Shown piece after piece: positions 46,801 through 59,019 of a DNA stretch of 64,000 nt (position 1 is the first letter of the stretch; each line of letters starts with the position of its first letter). The notes beneath the pieces were generated by a model. That model was not told the origin of the DNA, did not search any database, and worked only from the letters and a program-made list of their open reading frames with translations. Position numbers and translations under genes: made by a program. The stretch lies in the NCBI RefSeq assembly GCF_963678635.1, contig NW_026970742.1, forward strand, positions 1-64,000, in the 5' to 3' direction. This stretch comes from Symsagittifera roscoffensis (lineage: Eukaryota > Xenacoelomorpha > Acoela > Convolutidae).

Positions 46801-49800
46801 ATAGGGAAAAGCACTCAAATTCATTATTAAAGAAAATCTTTTAGCACTAAATTAACAATTTTTTTACATCAAAATGTTTCATTTTTGCATTTGCATATAA
46901 AAAAAATTTGTTTTTTTTTTGCATACAGTTTTTGAAAAACCATGAAAAGAGTTGCATCACGCAAAAAATTTTCTGAAAAAATTTCGCATGTTTTTTACAA
47001 AATCTTTACAATTTTCGCAACTTGCAAGTTTTTTCATAATTTTTTCGCACATTGTTTAAAAAAAACAAAGAAAATCTCGCAAATTAAGAAAAATTTAAAT
47101 AAATGTTTTCGCATTTCAAACAAAACGGTAACAAACAATTCTTGCACTGTTAATAATGAAAGTAATTGAATTACTGTGTTTTAGTTCTGATCATATAGAA
47201 AGAAATCTCTTTTTTGCATGTATATTGATCAAAAATACCAGAAAATAATGTATTAAGATAGGGAACAGCACTAAAGTCATCAATAATGAAAAATTTTCAG
47301 CAATAATTGCACAAGTTTTTCACAAAAAAAATTCGCATTTTTTGCATTTGCATAAGAAAAAGGAAATTTGTAATTTGCATAATTTTTTTGAGTAATCATG
47401 AAAAAAAAATGCATTATGCTGAAACTTTTTGCAAAAAATATCGTATTTTTGCTTGAATGTCTATACAATTTTTGCAACATCCAGAATTTTTCATAATTTT
47501 TTGCACTTTTCTTAAAAAATCAAAAAAGAATTTCTTGCCCTGCTAAAAATTAAAGTATTTGAAACTCTGTGCTTTAATTTGATCATAAAGAAATCTCTTT
47601 TTTGCTTGTATATTGATCAAAAATATCAGAAAACAGTGTATTAAGATAGGGAATAGCACTAAAAGTCATCAATAATGAAAAATTTTCAGCAATAACTTCA
47701 CAAGTTTTTTACAAAAAAATTTTGCATTTTTTGCATTTGTATAAGAAAAAGGAAATTTGTAATTTGCACATATTTTTTGAATAATCATGAAAAAAGTTGC
47801 ATCATGACAAAAATTGTTGCAAGAAATTTCGTATATTTGCTTGAATGTTTATACAATTTTTGCAACATGCAAAATTTTTCATAATTTTTTGCACACATGT
47901 AAAAAAATCAAAAAAGATTTTTTTGCGCTGCTGTAAATTAAAGTATTTGAAACTCTGCGCTTTAATTTGATCATAAAGAAATCTCTTTTTTGCTTGTATA
48001 TTGATCAAAATTATCAGAAAAACAAGGTATTAAGATAGGGAATAGCACTCAAAGTCATCATTTAGGAAAAATTTTAACAGTTTTTTTACCATTAAATTTC
48101 ATGCAAAGATTTTTCTTGAAAAATTTCGCTTGTTTGTTTCAAAATCATTACAATTTTGCAACTTGCAAAAACTTCCATAATTTGTTTTTGCAGACTTGTA
48201 AAAAAAACCAAAGAAAATCTCGCAAATTTAGAAAAATTTAATTAAAATTTTTCGCCTTTCAAAGAAAACTGTAAAAAAATTTTTGCACTGTTAATATTGA
48301 AGTTAATTGAATTACTGTGATTTAGTTTTGATCATAAGAAAGAAATCTCTTTTTTGCATGTATATTGATCAAAAATATCAGAAAAAAATATTTTAAGCAC
48401 TCAAAATCATCATTAAAGAAAATCTTTTAGCACTAAATTAACAATTTTTTCTACATCAAAATGTTTCATTATTTGCATTTGCATATAAAAAAAATTAGTT
48501 TTTTTTTGCATACAGTTTTTGAAAAACCATGAAAAGAATTGCATCACGCAAAAAATTTTCTGAAAAAATTTCGCAGGTTTGTTAAAAAATCTTTACAACT
48601 TTCGCAACTTGCAAGTTTTTTCATAATTTTTTTCGCACACTTGTTTAAAAAAACAAAGAAAATCTCGCAAATTAAGAAAAATTTAATTAAATGTTTTAGC
48701 ATTTCAAGCAAAACGGTAACAAACAATTCTTGCACTGTTAAAAATGAAAGTAATTGAATTACTGGGTTTTAGTTCTGATCATATAGAAAGAAATCTCTTT
48801 TATGCATGTATATTGATAAAAAAATCAAAAAAAAACAATGTTTTAAGATAGGGAAGAGCACTAAAAGTCATCAATAATGAAAAATTTTCAGCAATAATTT
48901 CACAAATTTTTTACAAAAAAAATTTGCATCTACTGCATTTGTATAAGAAAAAGGAAATTTGTAATTAACACATATTTTTTGAATAATCATGAAAAAAGTT
49001 GCATCATGCCAAAAATGTTTGCAAAAAATTTCGTATATTTGCCTGAATGTTTATACAATTTTTGCAACATGCAGAAGTTTTCATAATGTTTTGCACACTT
49101 GTTAAAAAATCAAAAAAGATTTTTTTGCCCTGCTGAAATTTAAAGTATTAATTTGATCATAAAGAAATCTCTTTTTTGCTTGTATTTTGATCAAAAATAT
49201 CAGAAAAACAAGGTATTAAGATAGGGAATAGCACTCAAAGTCATCAATAATGAAAAATTTTCAGCAATAATTTCACAAGTTTTTTACGAAAAAATTTTGC
49301 ATTTTTTGCATTTGTATAAGAAAAAGGAAATTAGAAATTTGCACGTATTTTTTGAATAAACATGAAAAAAGTTGCATCATGCCAAAAATTTTTGCAAAAA
49401 ATTTCGTATATTTGCTTGAAGGTTTATACAATTTTTGCAACATGCAGAAGTTTTCATAATTTTTTTCGCACACTTGTTTAAGAAAACAAAGAAATCTCGC
49501 AAATTAAGAAAAAATTAATTAAATGTTTTCGCATTTTGAACAAAACGGTAACAAACAATTCTTGCACTGTGAATAATGAAAGTAATTGAATTACTGTGAT
49601 TTAGTTCTGATCATATAGAAAGAAATCTCTTTTTTGCATGTATATTGTTCAAAAAAATCAAAAAAACAATGTTTTAAGATAGGGCGTAGCACTCAAGGTC
49701 ATAATTAAAGAAAAAGTTTTAGCTCTAAATTTACAATTGTTTTAAAATAAAATTTTGCATTTTTTGCAAATGCATGAGAATAAATAATTTTGGTTTGTGC

Positions 49801-51660
49801 ATATGTTTTTCGAAAAACCATGAAAAAAGTTGCAAAAGCAAAAAACTTTCTTGAAAAATTTCGCATAATTAATAAAAAAATTTTTTAATTTTCGCAACTT
49901 GCAAGTTTTTTCATAGTTTGTTTTGCACACTTGTTGAAAAAATCAAAGAAAGTCTCGCAAATTAAGAAAAATTTAATTAAATTTTTTTGCAATTTAAACA
50001 AAACGTAACAAAAATTTCATGCATTGTTAATAATGAAAGTAAATGAGTTTCTATAACTTGATTTCGATCATAAAGAACTCTTTTCTCTTTTTGTTGCATG
50101 TATATTGATCAAAAAAATCAGAAAAACAAGGTATTAAGATAGGTAATTGTACTAAAAGTCATCAATAATGAAAAAATTTTAGCAATAATTTAACAAGTTT
50201 TTTTTAATAAAATTTTGCATTTTTGCATTTGCATAAGATAAAAGAAATTTGTAATTTGCATGTAACTTTTCAATAATCTTGAAAAAAGTTGCATCATGCG
50301 AAAAATTTTTGCGAAAACTTTCGTATATTTGCTTGAACGTATTTACATTTTTTGCATTTTGCAAAAATTTTCGTAATTTTTTGCACACTTGTTAAAAAGT
50401 CAAAAAAGATTTTCTTGCGCTGTTGAAAATTAAAGTAAATGAAATTCTGTGCTTTAATTTTGATATAAAGAAATCTCTTTTTTGCTTGTATATTGATCAA
50501 AACATCAGAAGAACAATGTATTAAGCTAGGAAATAGCACTCAAAGTCATCAATTAGGTAAATATTTTTGCAATAATTTAACAATTGTTTTGCGATAAAAT
50601 TTTGCATTTTTTGCATTTGCACAAAACACAGAAGTTTGGTTTTAGCATATATTTTTGAAAAACCATGGAAAAAGTTGCATCATGCAAAAATTTTTCTTGA
50701 TTTCGCATATTTGTTTAAAAATCTTCACAATTCTTGCAACCTGCAAAAATTTCATAATTTGTTTTTGCACACTTGTTAAAACAATCAAAGAAAATCTCGC
50801 AAGTTTAAAAAGATTTCATTAAAAATTTTCGCTTTTTAAACAAAACTGTAACAAAAAGTTTTTGCACTTGTAATAATGAAAGTAATTGAATTACTGTGTT
50901 TTAGTTTTGATCATATAGAAATTATCTCTTTTTTGCATGTTTATTGATCAAAAATATCAAAAAAAATGTCTTAAGATAGGGAATAGCACTCAAAGTCATC
51001 ATTAAAAAAAGCTTTAGCACTAAATTAACAATTTTTTTCATCAAAATTTTGCAATATTTGCGTTTGCATATTGCATATTTGCAAAAAAAAGAATTTTTGT
51101 TTGCAGACAGTTTTTGAAAAACCCTGAAAAGTTGCATAAGAAAACAGAAGTTTGGTTTTTGCATATATTTTTTTAAACATGGAAAAAGTTACATCATGCA
51201 AAAATTTTTCTTGAAAATTTTCGCATATTTGCCTAAAAATCTTTACAATTTTTGCAACTTGCAAAAGTTTTCATAATTTTTTGCACACTTGTTGCAAAAT
51301 CAAAAAAAAATTTTGCATCCAAGGAAAAACTTTATCAATTTTTTTCATATTTTAATGAAAACCCTAACAAGATTTACTTGCAATGTTAAAAATTAATTTT
51401 TAAGAATTTCTTTGTTTTGAGTTTGATCAGTAAAAAATCTATTTTGCACGTATCTTATTAAAAAAGTCTGAAAAACAGTGTATTAAGATAAGGAAAAGCA
51501 CTCGAAGTCATCAATAATGATAATTTGTAAACATTAAGAAAAAAAATTAGATTTTGCAAATTTATATAATTTTCAAATATGAAAACTGTTGCGTCCTGTA
51601 AAAAGCTTTATTAAAAATACGCATATTTGTTATAAAGTGACTACTTTTTGCATCTTTTAG
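43867..51660. repeat. Higher-order tandem array, A and B monomers (about 450 and 385 bp)
   Basis: About eighteen monomers each begin near TATTAAGATAGGGAATAGCACT. Starts are at about 43,882, 44,336, 44,657, 45,119, 45,574, 45,960, 46,347, 46,797, 47,256, 47,641, 48,028, 48,397, 48,844, 49,216, 49,676, 50,136, 50,520, 50,970 and 51,482. A monomers (about 450-460 bp) contain CAAAACGGTAACAAACAATT and TTGCACTGTTAATAATGAAAG. B monomers (about 385 bp) contain GAAACTCTGCGCTTTAATTTG. Between 44,657 and 49,216 the order is AABB repeated, with a period of about 1.69 kb. Reverse-strand frames inside are translations of the repeat, not genes. Confidence 0.92.
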
Positions 51661-51740
51661 AAAATTAGGATAAATTTATTCGTTGAAAAGCATTTGAATA
51701 GTAGTTTAAAACATTTTGACTAATTTTTTTGAAGAAATAA

Positions 51741-52189
51741 TCAAAAACTAATAGAAAAATTGACACGCTCATTATTTACAGAACCATAACCATCAATAAA
51801 ACGATCAATTAGCTTCAACAAATCAGATTCATATTTTGAGTTTTGAGTTTTCCGAACAAGTTGTTTTCTTGATATACAGGGTGTTTTTTCTGCACCTTTC
51901 CACCGTAAATTAGAATGAACTCCGCAACTAAGCTGACTGAAGACTTCCCCACTTGAAGTAACACTACTCGAAAAGAATCTGTGTTTGTACAAAGTGTAAA
52001 GGCAATCATTTTTTTGATATATGTATTGATATTTGACTTATCTCTGAAGAATTTGGCTAGAGATGTTCCTATTAAAATTAAATAAAATTTGCAATTTCCC
52101 AAGGAACACAAAGGATTGTGAGTAGACACGCAATAGTCTTGGTTTACTATGTTTTTTTCGTAAAATTCATTGGAAACAGAGATAAGCAA
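51741..52189 (-). pseudogene. Unrecognised Maverick-associated protein, element 2 copy
   Basis: Two overlapping frames match the pseudogene at 16,438-17,057: CVSTHN, SLGNCKFY, HRFFSSSVTSSGEVF, KGAEK and QNSKYESDLLKLIDRFID. Here the GEVF and KGAEK parts are in one frame, so the stop seen in element 1 is a private lesion. A frame change near 51,990 separates the N-terminal half. It directly follows the end of the array, as in element 1. The function is unknown. Confidence 0.6.
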
Positions 52190-52274
52190 TGATTTATTAT
52201 TATAATTTTCAGTAGAAGCTGGGAAGAGTTTGACACATAGCAGCTGCCTTTATGAAATTTAATTTTGCAGAAAA

Positions 52275-52480
52275 TGGTGGATTTATATAGTAGCAGTTAC
52301 GCCTACGCAAATTCCAAATAGGTAAATCCTTCCATATTTGGTACTACTTCCATATGTGGAAATCGCGATGACTCCTACTGCTTATTTCCAATTTCAATCA
52401 ATCTCAAAATCTTTTCTATCAATTCTAAAGGACTAATGGTTTTTGTTGAGAATTGTGGGTTTATATGGGAACACCAACAG
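52275..52480 (-). promoter_or_regulatory. Divergent promoter region with two TATA-like boxes
   Basis: On the minus strand TATATAAATCCAC is at about 52,279 and TATAAACCCACAATTCTCAAC is at about 52,467. The second belongs to a local duplication of the promoter DNA (52,260-52,330 versus 52,440-52,500). It separates the minus-strand gene from the PC4-like gene. Confidence 0.4.
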
Positions 52481-52649
52481 CTACATAATTCCGTATTTGG
52501 AAACATCACTCAAAATTTTTTTTCTTCATTCAAATAGTTCTATTTCCTTTTATGATTAATTGAATGACTCGTATTGTTTATTTACACTTTCATTCAGTCT
52601 CAAAACCATTTCTCTCATTTCTCTTCATCTGATCAGTTTGCTCTTCAAA

Positions 52650-53182
52650 ATGTACTCGAGAAAAGTTGATAAACCCAACTATATTGAATTTTCAAAAAAT
52701 CAAAAAAAAAAATTTGCTTGATTCCAGAAATCTTACAAGGGGAAAATATACTTTAAGCCTTGCTTTCAACTATTAAGAATAAATGATTTGGGACAATTTG
52801 AAAAGTCCCAACAAATCTATCTTAGTGAAAAAGAAGGAGAAGCGATGTCGGCAATCCTGAATACTGTTATTCACGATATTGAAAATCTTGGACTCGTACC
52901 TATAATTGAAGCCAAATCTCGTAAGGAATCAACTATGGATCAGGAGCTTGACATCTGTAATTAAGTATATGAAAAACAACACACAACATGAGGACGGTGT
53001 GTGTCACAATCAAGAAGTACAATGTGAACAAGCCGCCCTACACTCAGATTCGACTCTTCACTGCAAAGAAAAATGAAGACTTGAAGCAAGCTGCATATGT
53101 CAACTATACTTTGAATGAATTAAAAGATCTGTCCCAAGTATTGGGAGACTTCATGTTTGTTGATAATTGTAAGCCTCAGTAA
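52650..53182 (+). pseudogene. PC4-like protein, element 2 copy
   Basis: The start codon is present (MYSRKVDKPNYIEFSK). The frame is broken after about 20 codons, reopens as LGQFEKSQQIYLSEKEGEA, and stops at TAA near 52,962 after MDQELDICN. A frame change follows, and the PC4-like part (VCVTIKKYNVNKPPYTQIRL to ELKDLSQVLGDFMF) is open to 53,182. The downstream part is intact where element 1 has a stop, so the two copies decayed independently. Confidence 0.45.
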
Positions 53183-53559
53183 AAATTTGTGATATTTTGT
53201 ATTTTGTTAATTGAAAATCTATTGGTTCAAAACTGTTTTTTTTCTCATTGAAGTAAATATTTAGAGCTATGATATCTGGGGAAAAGTTAGACAAGACATA
53301 CAATTTAATCCAAATTGACATAAAACATTAATTAAATATCAAGTAATTTACCAGTTTTTGCTTGAGAAATTACAGAAAAAAATATTTGATTACTGTTTTT
53401 ATTTGAATTGCAGTAATTTTTGTCTTATTTAACAAACTTAAAATCAAGAATGTACTTGATAACTTTATCAAAATTTTTAAATTTCTCTGTTTCATTGGTT
53501 ATGGCCTTTTTTTTACAATATTTTGAGTTTTTGTATTGGCTACATCAATTTTATAAAAA

Positions 53560-53751
53560 ATGGAAAACGCTTTTATTGTGATTGATTTTACAAAATACAT
53601 TAGAAAAAAGATTAAAACAATTCAAGTTTTTTCAATTTCTTTGTTTATTTTAGTAAGAAAAATAATACTATCAAAAGTCTTTTCAATGTCTGAATTGGAC
53701 ATTTATCAAAGTTTATTATTGAATTACAACAAAAAAGTAGAAGAATGGTAG
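53560..53751 (+). CDS. Unrecognised 63-aa ORF
   Basis: It begins with ATG in an A-rich context, is Ile/Lys-rich with a hydrophobic middle (VFSISLFILV), and ends KKVEEW. An intron-like GTTTTTT...TTTTAG lies inside. No counterpart is found in element 1 and I do not recognise it. It may be a chance ORF. The rest of 53,183-53,940 shows nothing. Confidence 0.2.
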   Translation: MENAFIVIDFTKYIRKKIKTIQVFSISLFILVRKIILSKVFSMSELDIYQSLLLNYNKKVEEW

Positions 53752-53939
53752 ACACATGACGTTGGTAGAAATTGCACTAGTTTTAGTTTGTATAGAAGGA
53801 CGGAAAGTTCAATATTTTTGTTAAACAGATGAGAGGAGATTACAAAAAAGAAGAATAGTGCGTTATAAAGCGGATAATGAGGGTTTATTTATTACGAATC
53901 ATAGTTTTCTACTGTTTTATCGACGATTTCAGTAAAAAA

Positions 53940-56900
53940 TATATACACTGATCTGGAAAAGATGAAAAACTGTATGTTTGTGCTAATCTTTGAAAACTTG
54001 AAGATAATAACATACATCGTTCTCAATCAAAAACTTACTTCATCATAGAAAATCCGATTTGAAAAATCAAAAAAAGATTATCACGTTGAGAAAATCATTT
54101 AAGACTTTTAGCAAAGCTTTTATAGCATTAATTCAGCTTGCTTCGGGTTATTGAACGTTCGTTTAAACGATACATTTTTCTATCTTAATTTCAATTTTCA
54201 AGTAAAAGTTTGTTCAGATTGGTTTAATTTGGTAGATAGCAGATGAAGCAGAAAATGAGATAGGAACTCAATTTCTTTCAAGGAGAGATTTGAAACAATT
54301 TTACTAAAATTTAGCCTATAAAGTATATTTTGAGCAAAAATCCAACAAAGAGTGTCAAAGATTTGTATTTATGTTTAATTCATTCGAAAAATTTGTTATC
54401 ATTTGATATATAAGGTAATATTACATGAAAAATACAGATGTTTTGAGGATAATTTTTGTAAAGTAAACCCAATCCGACATCTAATGGAAGAAGATACTTG
54501 AAGCATAAATCAACAACTTGCTTTCAAGATCTACATTTATTATTTTTACAATAGAAGTTTTTGCTTAAAAAAATTCGGAAAACAATAAAATTGTTCAAGT
54601 TTGCACCTTGTTTTTTTTTGCTGAATCATTTTTTTGAAACGCGCTCTTTTAAAAGTTTTTAGATATTGTAGATGTTAGGAACTAGTATTTCTGGAGGTTT
54701 TCAGTTTACAACTAATAGAGTTGCTTTAAAAAAATCATTTCGATTACTGTTTTGAAATTGATACAAATTCAAAATCTACATTTGTCAGAAAATCTTTTAA
54801 TCGATTATCCAAATTTCATGAATTTCCGTTTGTTTAAACTACAATATATCAAAAACAAAACAATAAAATGAAAACTTTGGTAATTTCTTTCACTGGTTAG
54901 AAATAGAACAAATCAACAAAACTTTGGTAGAAATTTCAAAATTTGAATTAAGTATCGAAAAATGCATATAAACCCGACAAAAAATTTATTGTTTTTTCTT
55001 TGGCGTCAAATGAAAAATTTCCAACAAAATTGATTGATTGGAAAGTTTCCATAGCTTTGTTTTGATCTATAAAACATTTTAAAATACTCGATTCTGATTG
55101 GTTGATAACAAAAAAGATACAAATTTCCTAATAAGAAAGGCTCGTTTCTGATTGATTGATACGTGTGAAACTGCACGGTTGGATTGAATGATTTATTCAG
55201 CTCGGTTTGCACCTTGTTTTTTTGCTGAATAATTTTTTTGAGACGCGCTCTTTTAAAAGCTTTTAGATATTGTAGATGCTAAGAACTAGGTTTCCTCGCG
55301 TATTTCTGGAGGTTTTTATTTTATAACTAAAAGAGCTGCTCTCAATTTGTACATAAAAAGTGAAAATACACCTTTATTTTGTCACTTTTTACATATGTTT
55401 TTGAATGCTTTAGTTAGCACCCATTCTTTCTCCATTGGATATTTTTGAGAAAACATCCGTCATAAATGAAGATTAAAAAGCAATGTAATAACTTTTCTGC
55501 GAGAAAACTGATAGTTATTGATCCCAAAATTTGTGTTTTTGCTTAAATAATTTATTCTAGCAACTGAATAAGGGAACTCAAAGGAAAACATGTACAAACT
55601 ACATCGTAATAATCAGACGACATCAGTTCTAATTTCATCTCTGCCAGCAAATTGTTCGTTCAGCTGATACTATATTCCTCCTAAATTCTCCAGTTACGAC
55701 CAAAATTTTCTCGCAAAGTGAGTTCATTAGCAAAAACCTGTATTAAGCAGAAAGCAGAATAACCCTAAAAAATAGAACATTTCTGCTGAAAAATCATGAA
55801 AATTTTGTTTTAAAAGCATTAGAGAGATAACCATCTGTTATGAAGAAGAATATGGCGAATTTCATAAATATTTAATACCTTTTTAAGAAACATTTATCCT
55901 ATTTTTAGTCAATTCTAGCAGCTTACTGTTCATGTTTCATCACTAATTTGAAATTCATTATCGTTAACGTGAAAAACGTCTCAGAACTGAATGTTTTTGT
56001 ACAAATTTTGGTTAATTATTGAGAAAAAACTGAGGAGGACTAAAGTCATGGAGTTTGGTCTAAAAATTTCGTAGAATTTCGCTCATTATAATCAATTGAA
56101 TTGAGAATCTTTTTTCAATTCTACCTCAATTGGACAAAAAGTCAGTGAATTACCAGAAAAAAGATAGAAAAAGGAAAAATTTGGATTTTTTTTTCACTAT
56201 CTCAAAAATTACAATTAAATTCACTATTTTCCCGAGAAGTCGGGATTTTCAATATTGATTTAGCTGAAACTAGCTTTCCTTTTAGAATTCAAAGCTTTAT
56301 ATAATACGCTCAAATCATGCTAAAATTTATCGTATTTCAATGTTTTGATTGAAAACTATGGAAAAAATCAAAATTTGTATAATTGTCTTAATATGATATA
56401 CAATTTGAGCTCAAATTTAAATTGTGAACCTACACATTTTATTTCAATTAGATCAAAAGCAACAAAAAATAAACAAAACTTTTAGATTTTGACATTTTCC
56501 AAAAGTTTGAAGTTTTTGCATTTTTTCCCAAAAAAATTGAAGTTTTACAAATTTTCAGTAGGTTTGAAGCCATTATGAGCTTTCTTGCTGTTATTCAGAA
56601 CTATATATAACCTGGTTTTGAGCTCAAATTAGGGTAAGTTTTATCATATTTTAATAATTTGAGTAAAAGTTTTGGAAATTTTCATATACTTTTTTTTTTC
56701 AAAACATTGTGTCATTGTCTCAACATTATTCCGATTAATATATAACTTGAGCCTAATTTTAAACTCTGAACGTTATATAATATTGATTTTTCACAATTAA
56801 ATTCGATGCGACAAAAAACTAACTAAAACTCGAGATTTCTGCAACTTTTTCCAAAAAATAAAAATTTTTGCATTTTTTCCAATTATTTGGAATTTTAGCA

Positions 56901-57415
56901 AAATTTTTCTTCCAAAGTTTCGACTTTTTTTTGAAGTTTCTTTAGGTTTCAGCTTTGTTTTGACTAAATGTTTCAAAAAATAGGAATGTCTGATTTGTTA
57001 ATTAATAGGTCGAAATATAGCTAATCTTATCGTGTTTTGATTTTTTTTTAAATATTTGAAAAAAACCGGGATTTTTTCTCAAAAACTCCAACGATTGACA
57101 TACCATCTGCCAAAAATTTGAATCTGATTAAAAGACCTTCATTCAACAATCTTCTCGTAATTAACCATTAAATTTTCCAATCTGATAACGGCCGCCAAAA
57201 TTTTTGCAAAAAAGTAGACATTTCCACACAAAAACCAAAAAAAATCAGTTTTTCCATTGTTTTACCATCACACAAACCATAAAACTTTACCATCGGTTTT
57301 CTCTGTCTTAATACATTGTAGACTCTATGCCCAACCTTAATACATAGCTGGTAGACCGGATGCTCTATTCCCTATCTTGATACATGACGGTCTCCCACCT
57401 CCCCCCACTAAACCT
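53940..57415 (-). repeat. Element 2 right terminal inverted repeat (over 3 kb)
   Basis: Its reverse complement matches the element 1 left arm from the tip (57,415 versus 9,978) to about 13,000. The outer 120 bp keep GAGCATCCGGTC and three TATTAAG(A/G)-type motifs. The order is colinear except for an extra block at about 54,735-55,205. No intact gene is visible inside. Confidence 0.85.
54597..55335. repeat. Direct repeat pair with intervening CCAAT-containing block
   Basis: GTTTGCACCTTGTTTTTTT and the following 130 bp (CGCGCTCTTTTAAAAG, TTAGATATTGTAGATG, ATTTCTGGAGGTTTT) occur at 54,597-54,735 and 55,205-55,335. Between them lies a segment with TTCTGATTGGTTGATA-type motifs, out of order relative to the left arm. 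This suggests a local duplication or an insertion. Confidence 0.7.
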
Positions 57416-58197
57416 CCATCTACTACAAAGGATTCTTTCTTCCAGCTAGTTTCTTGAGCGTTTCGTGTGGTAATATACAAACTTTGTTACACAAAACTCG
57501 TTGATATTGTTTATGTCTCTCGAATTTATTATGTCTCTCGGACGAACTTATTTAAAACTTCTTTCGTAAAACGTTTCGAATCGAGTTCTATTTCTATAAG
57601 TGAAATTGAAAGCTATTTTTGAACTGCTTTGTCGAGGTTTTTTTTTTTTGTAATGCTGTAAGACTGTGATTGCAGTTTTGTTGAAGCCGTGTGTTTATAA
57701 GTTTTCAGCCTATATTCGTAAATAGATTTTCTGCTAGAGCAATTAAGTAGTCTTCAAGAGAGTATTTAAGGTCTATTCTGGCGGAAGCCATTATGGTTTT
57801 CGTTAAGGAAAATGAATGATGATCCAACCATAAAGTATGGTTAAATTGTCATTTATGTTGATGCTACTGTGTTTGGAATTTGTGTAAATTTTGTGAGCTT
57901 GTTCCTACTGTTTTTGAGTTGTGGCAAATGATATCGAAATATTTACACTTTTTCATTTATCATTGCACCTGGTTGGTAGCTTTGAGTAGCTTTTTGCTTT
58001 CGCTGGTTTATTTTGATTTAATAAAATGGTTAGGTTTCAACTGAGTTCTTACTTTTCCGTTGTTCTCATTTTCGTGAATCTAGTTAAGGCCTGAAAAAAT
58101 TGGGTTATTCACTGTTATTGCATAGATTCTGCTTGTGTTCAAAATCATATGGTGACTGTTGGTTATTTAAAATTATTCTCCAAATTCTGAGAAATGG
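57416..58197. repeat. Right flank, copy 1
   Basis: Colinear with 61,150-61,919 at high identity (for example CGTTGATATTGTTTATGTCTC and TGTAAATTTTGTGAGCTTG). T/G-rich, with no supported gene. Interrupted at 58,198 by the foldback element. Confidence 0.8.
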
Positions 58198-58577
58198 TTT
58201 ATCCCAAAAAATGGTCATTTTTTTATTTAATCAAAAATTATGCCAAGAAAACCCAGTCAATCACAGACATAATTAGAACAAAATGAGCCCCTTACTTAGC
58301 CCAAAAAAATCTTAAGAAGGTTGTATTCTCAAAAACGTTGTTTAAGTTAATTTTTTTTGTTTGATAGACAAAAAAGTTCGTTTTGATTATATTAAATACC
58401 ATTTTTTTAAAACAATTTTGAAACGATTGCAATTTTTTTGGAGAATATAACCTTCCTAAAGTTTTTTGGGCTACCTAGGGGCTCAGTTTGATCTAATTAG
58501 GTCTGTGATCGACTGGTGTTTTTAGCGTAATTTTTGATTTGTCAAAAAAGTCAAAATGACCCAATTTTGGGGTAAAA
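58198..58577. mobile_element. Foldback/MITE-like palindromic element
   Basis: The two halves are inverted copies: the left arm has CAGTCAATCACAGACATAAT, AATGAGCCCC and TAGCCCAAAAAA; the right arm has the reverse complements TTTTTTGGGCTA, GGGGCTCAGTTT and AATTAGGTCTGTGATCGACT. The outer ends (TTATCCCAAAAAATGG and CCCAATTTTGGGGTAA) also pair. The whole is about 380 bp with a loop of under 100 bp and no ORF of its own. It lies exactly where copy 1 of the flank stops matching copy 2. Confidence 0.75.
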
Positions 58578-58860
58578 TGTTGAGCCCGAAATTCGCAAAA
58601 CAAATTACTCCATAATAATTCAGCTGAAGTTTTGGGCAAGTTTTGTCTGCATGAGTTTTCAACTAAACTCAACACAAATTGATAAAAACGTGCTCTTTAT
58701 TTCACATTTACCGCAATTTGTCCGGTTAGTTTCAATCAGAACTGTATATATCATCCGGCATGAATCGAAAAATCTAGTTTTGTGTGTTTTTGTATGCTAC
58801 GTTAAGCTTATGATATATGTTATAATCATAAATTTGGCGGGTCCGTCGACCTTGAGAGAC
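58578..58860. other. Possible LTR remnant and primer-binding region
   Basis: This AT-poorer stretch precedes the gag and has a TATATA-containing segment (about 58,745). It ends near ATTTGGCGGGTCCGTCGACC (about 58,833), which could be a TGG-starting primer-binding site. No second LTR is present in the window, so this is unproven. Confidence 0.25.
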
Positions 58861-59019
58861 CATCTCTAGAACGGTGGCCGAACAAATGGTTAGACCAAAA
58901 AAAATTGGTTAAAATCAGTTGTTTTTATCTCGCTGCGGATTATAGTATCAGTTTATCGATCCATTCGGATTCCAGAAATAGAAGTTCCTCTGTTGAAGAT
59001 CCTCCAAAAACCCACTAAA

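Larger units (their letters stand above)
43867..57415. mobile_element. Maverick element 2 remnant (diverged, internally deleted)
   Basis: It comprises a long tandem array, the minus-strand gene plus PC4-like gene also found in element 1, and a right inverted repeat of more than 3 kb. No ATPase, integrase, capsid or protease sequence is present, and no left tip. Gene copies are about 75-80% similar to those of element 1, so this is a related but distinct subfamily or an old copy. The host boundary is near 43,866 on the left and about 57,415 on the right. Confidence 0.75.

Noticed and set aside
44082-51264. Many 60-99-codon frames in the array (both strands)
   Set aside because: They are translations of the same AT-rich monomers, rich in Lys/Phe/Asn, and vary in frame and length between monomers. 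No coding signal.
43867-51660. CRISPR-like regular repeat array
   Set aside because: Monomers are 320-510 bp, similar along their full length, with no short repeat/unique spacer structure, in eukaryotic DNA. It is a satellite-type tandem array.
9978-57415. Envelope/fusogen gene as carried by some nematode Mavericks
   Set aside because: No long ORF with signal peptide, ectodomain and anchor is visible in either element.
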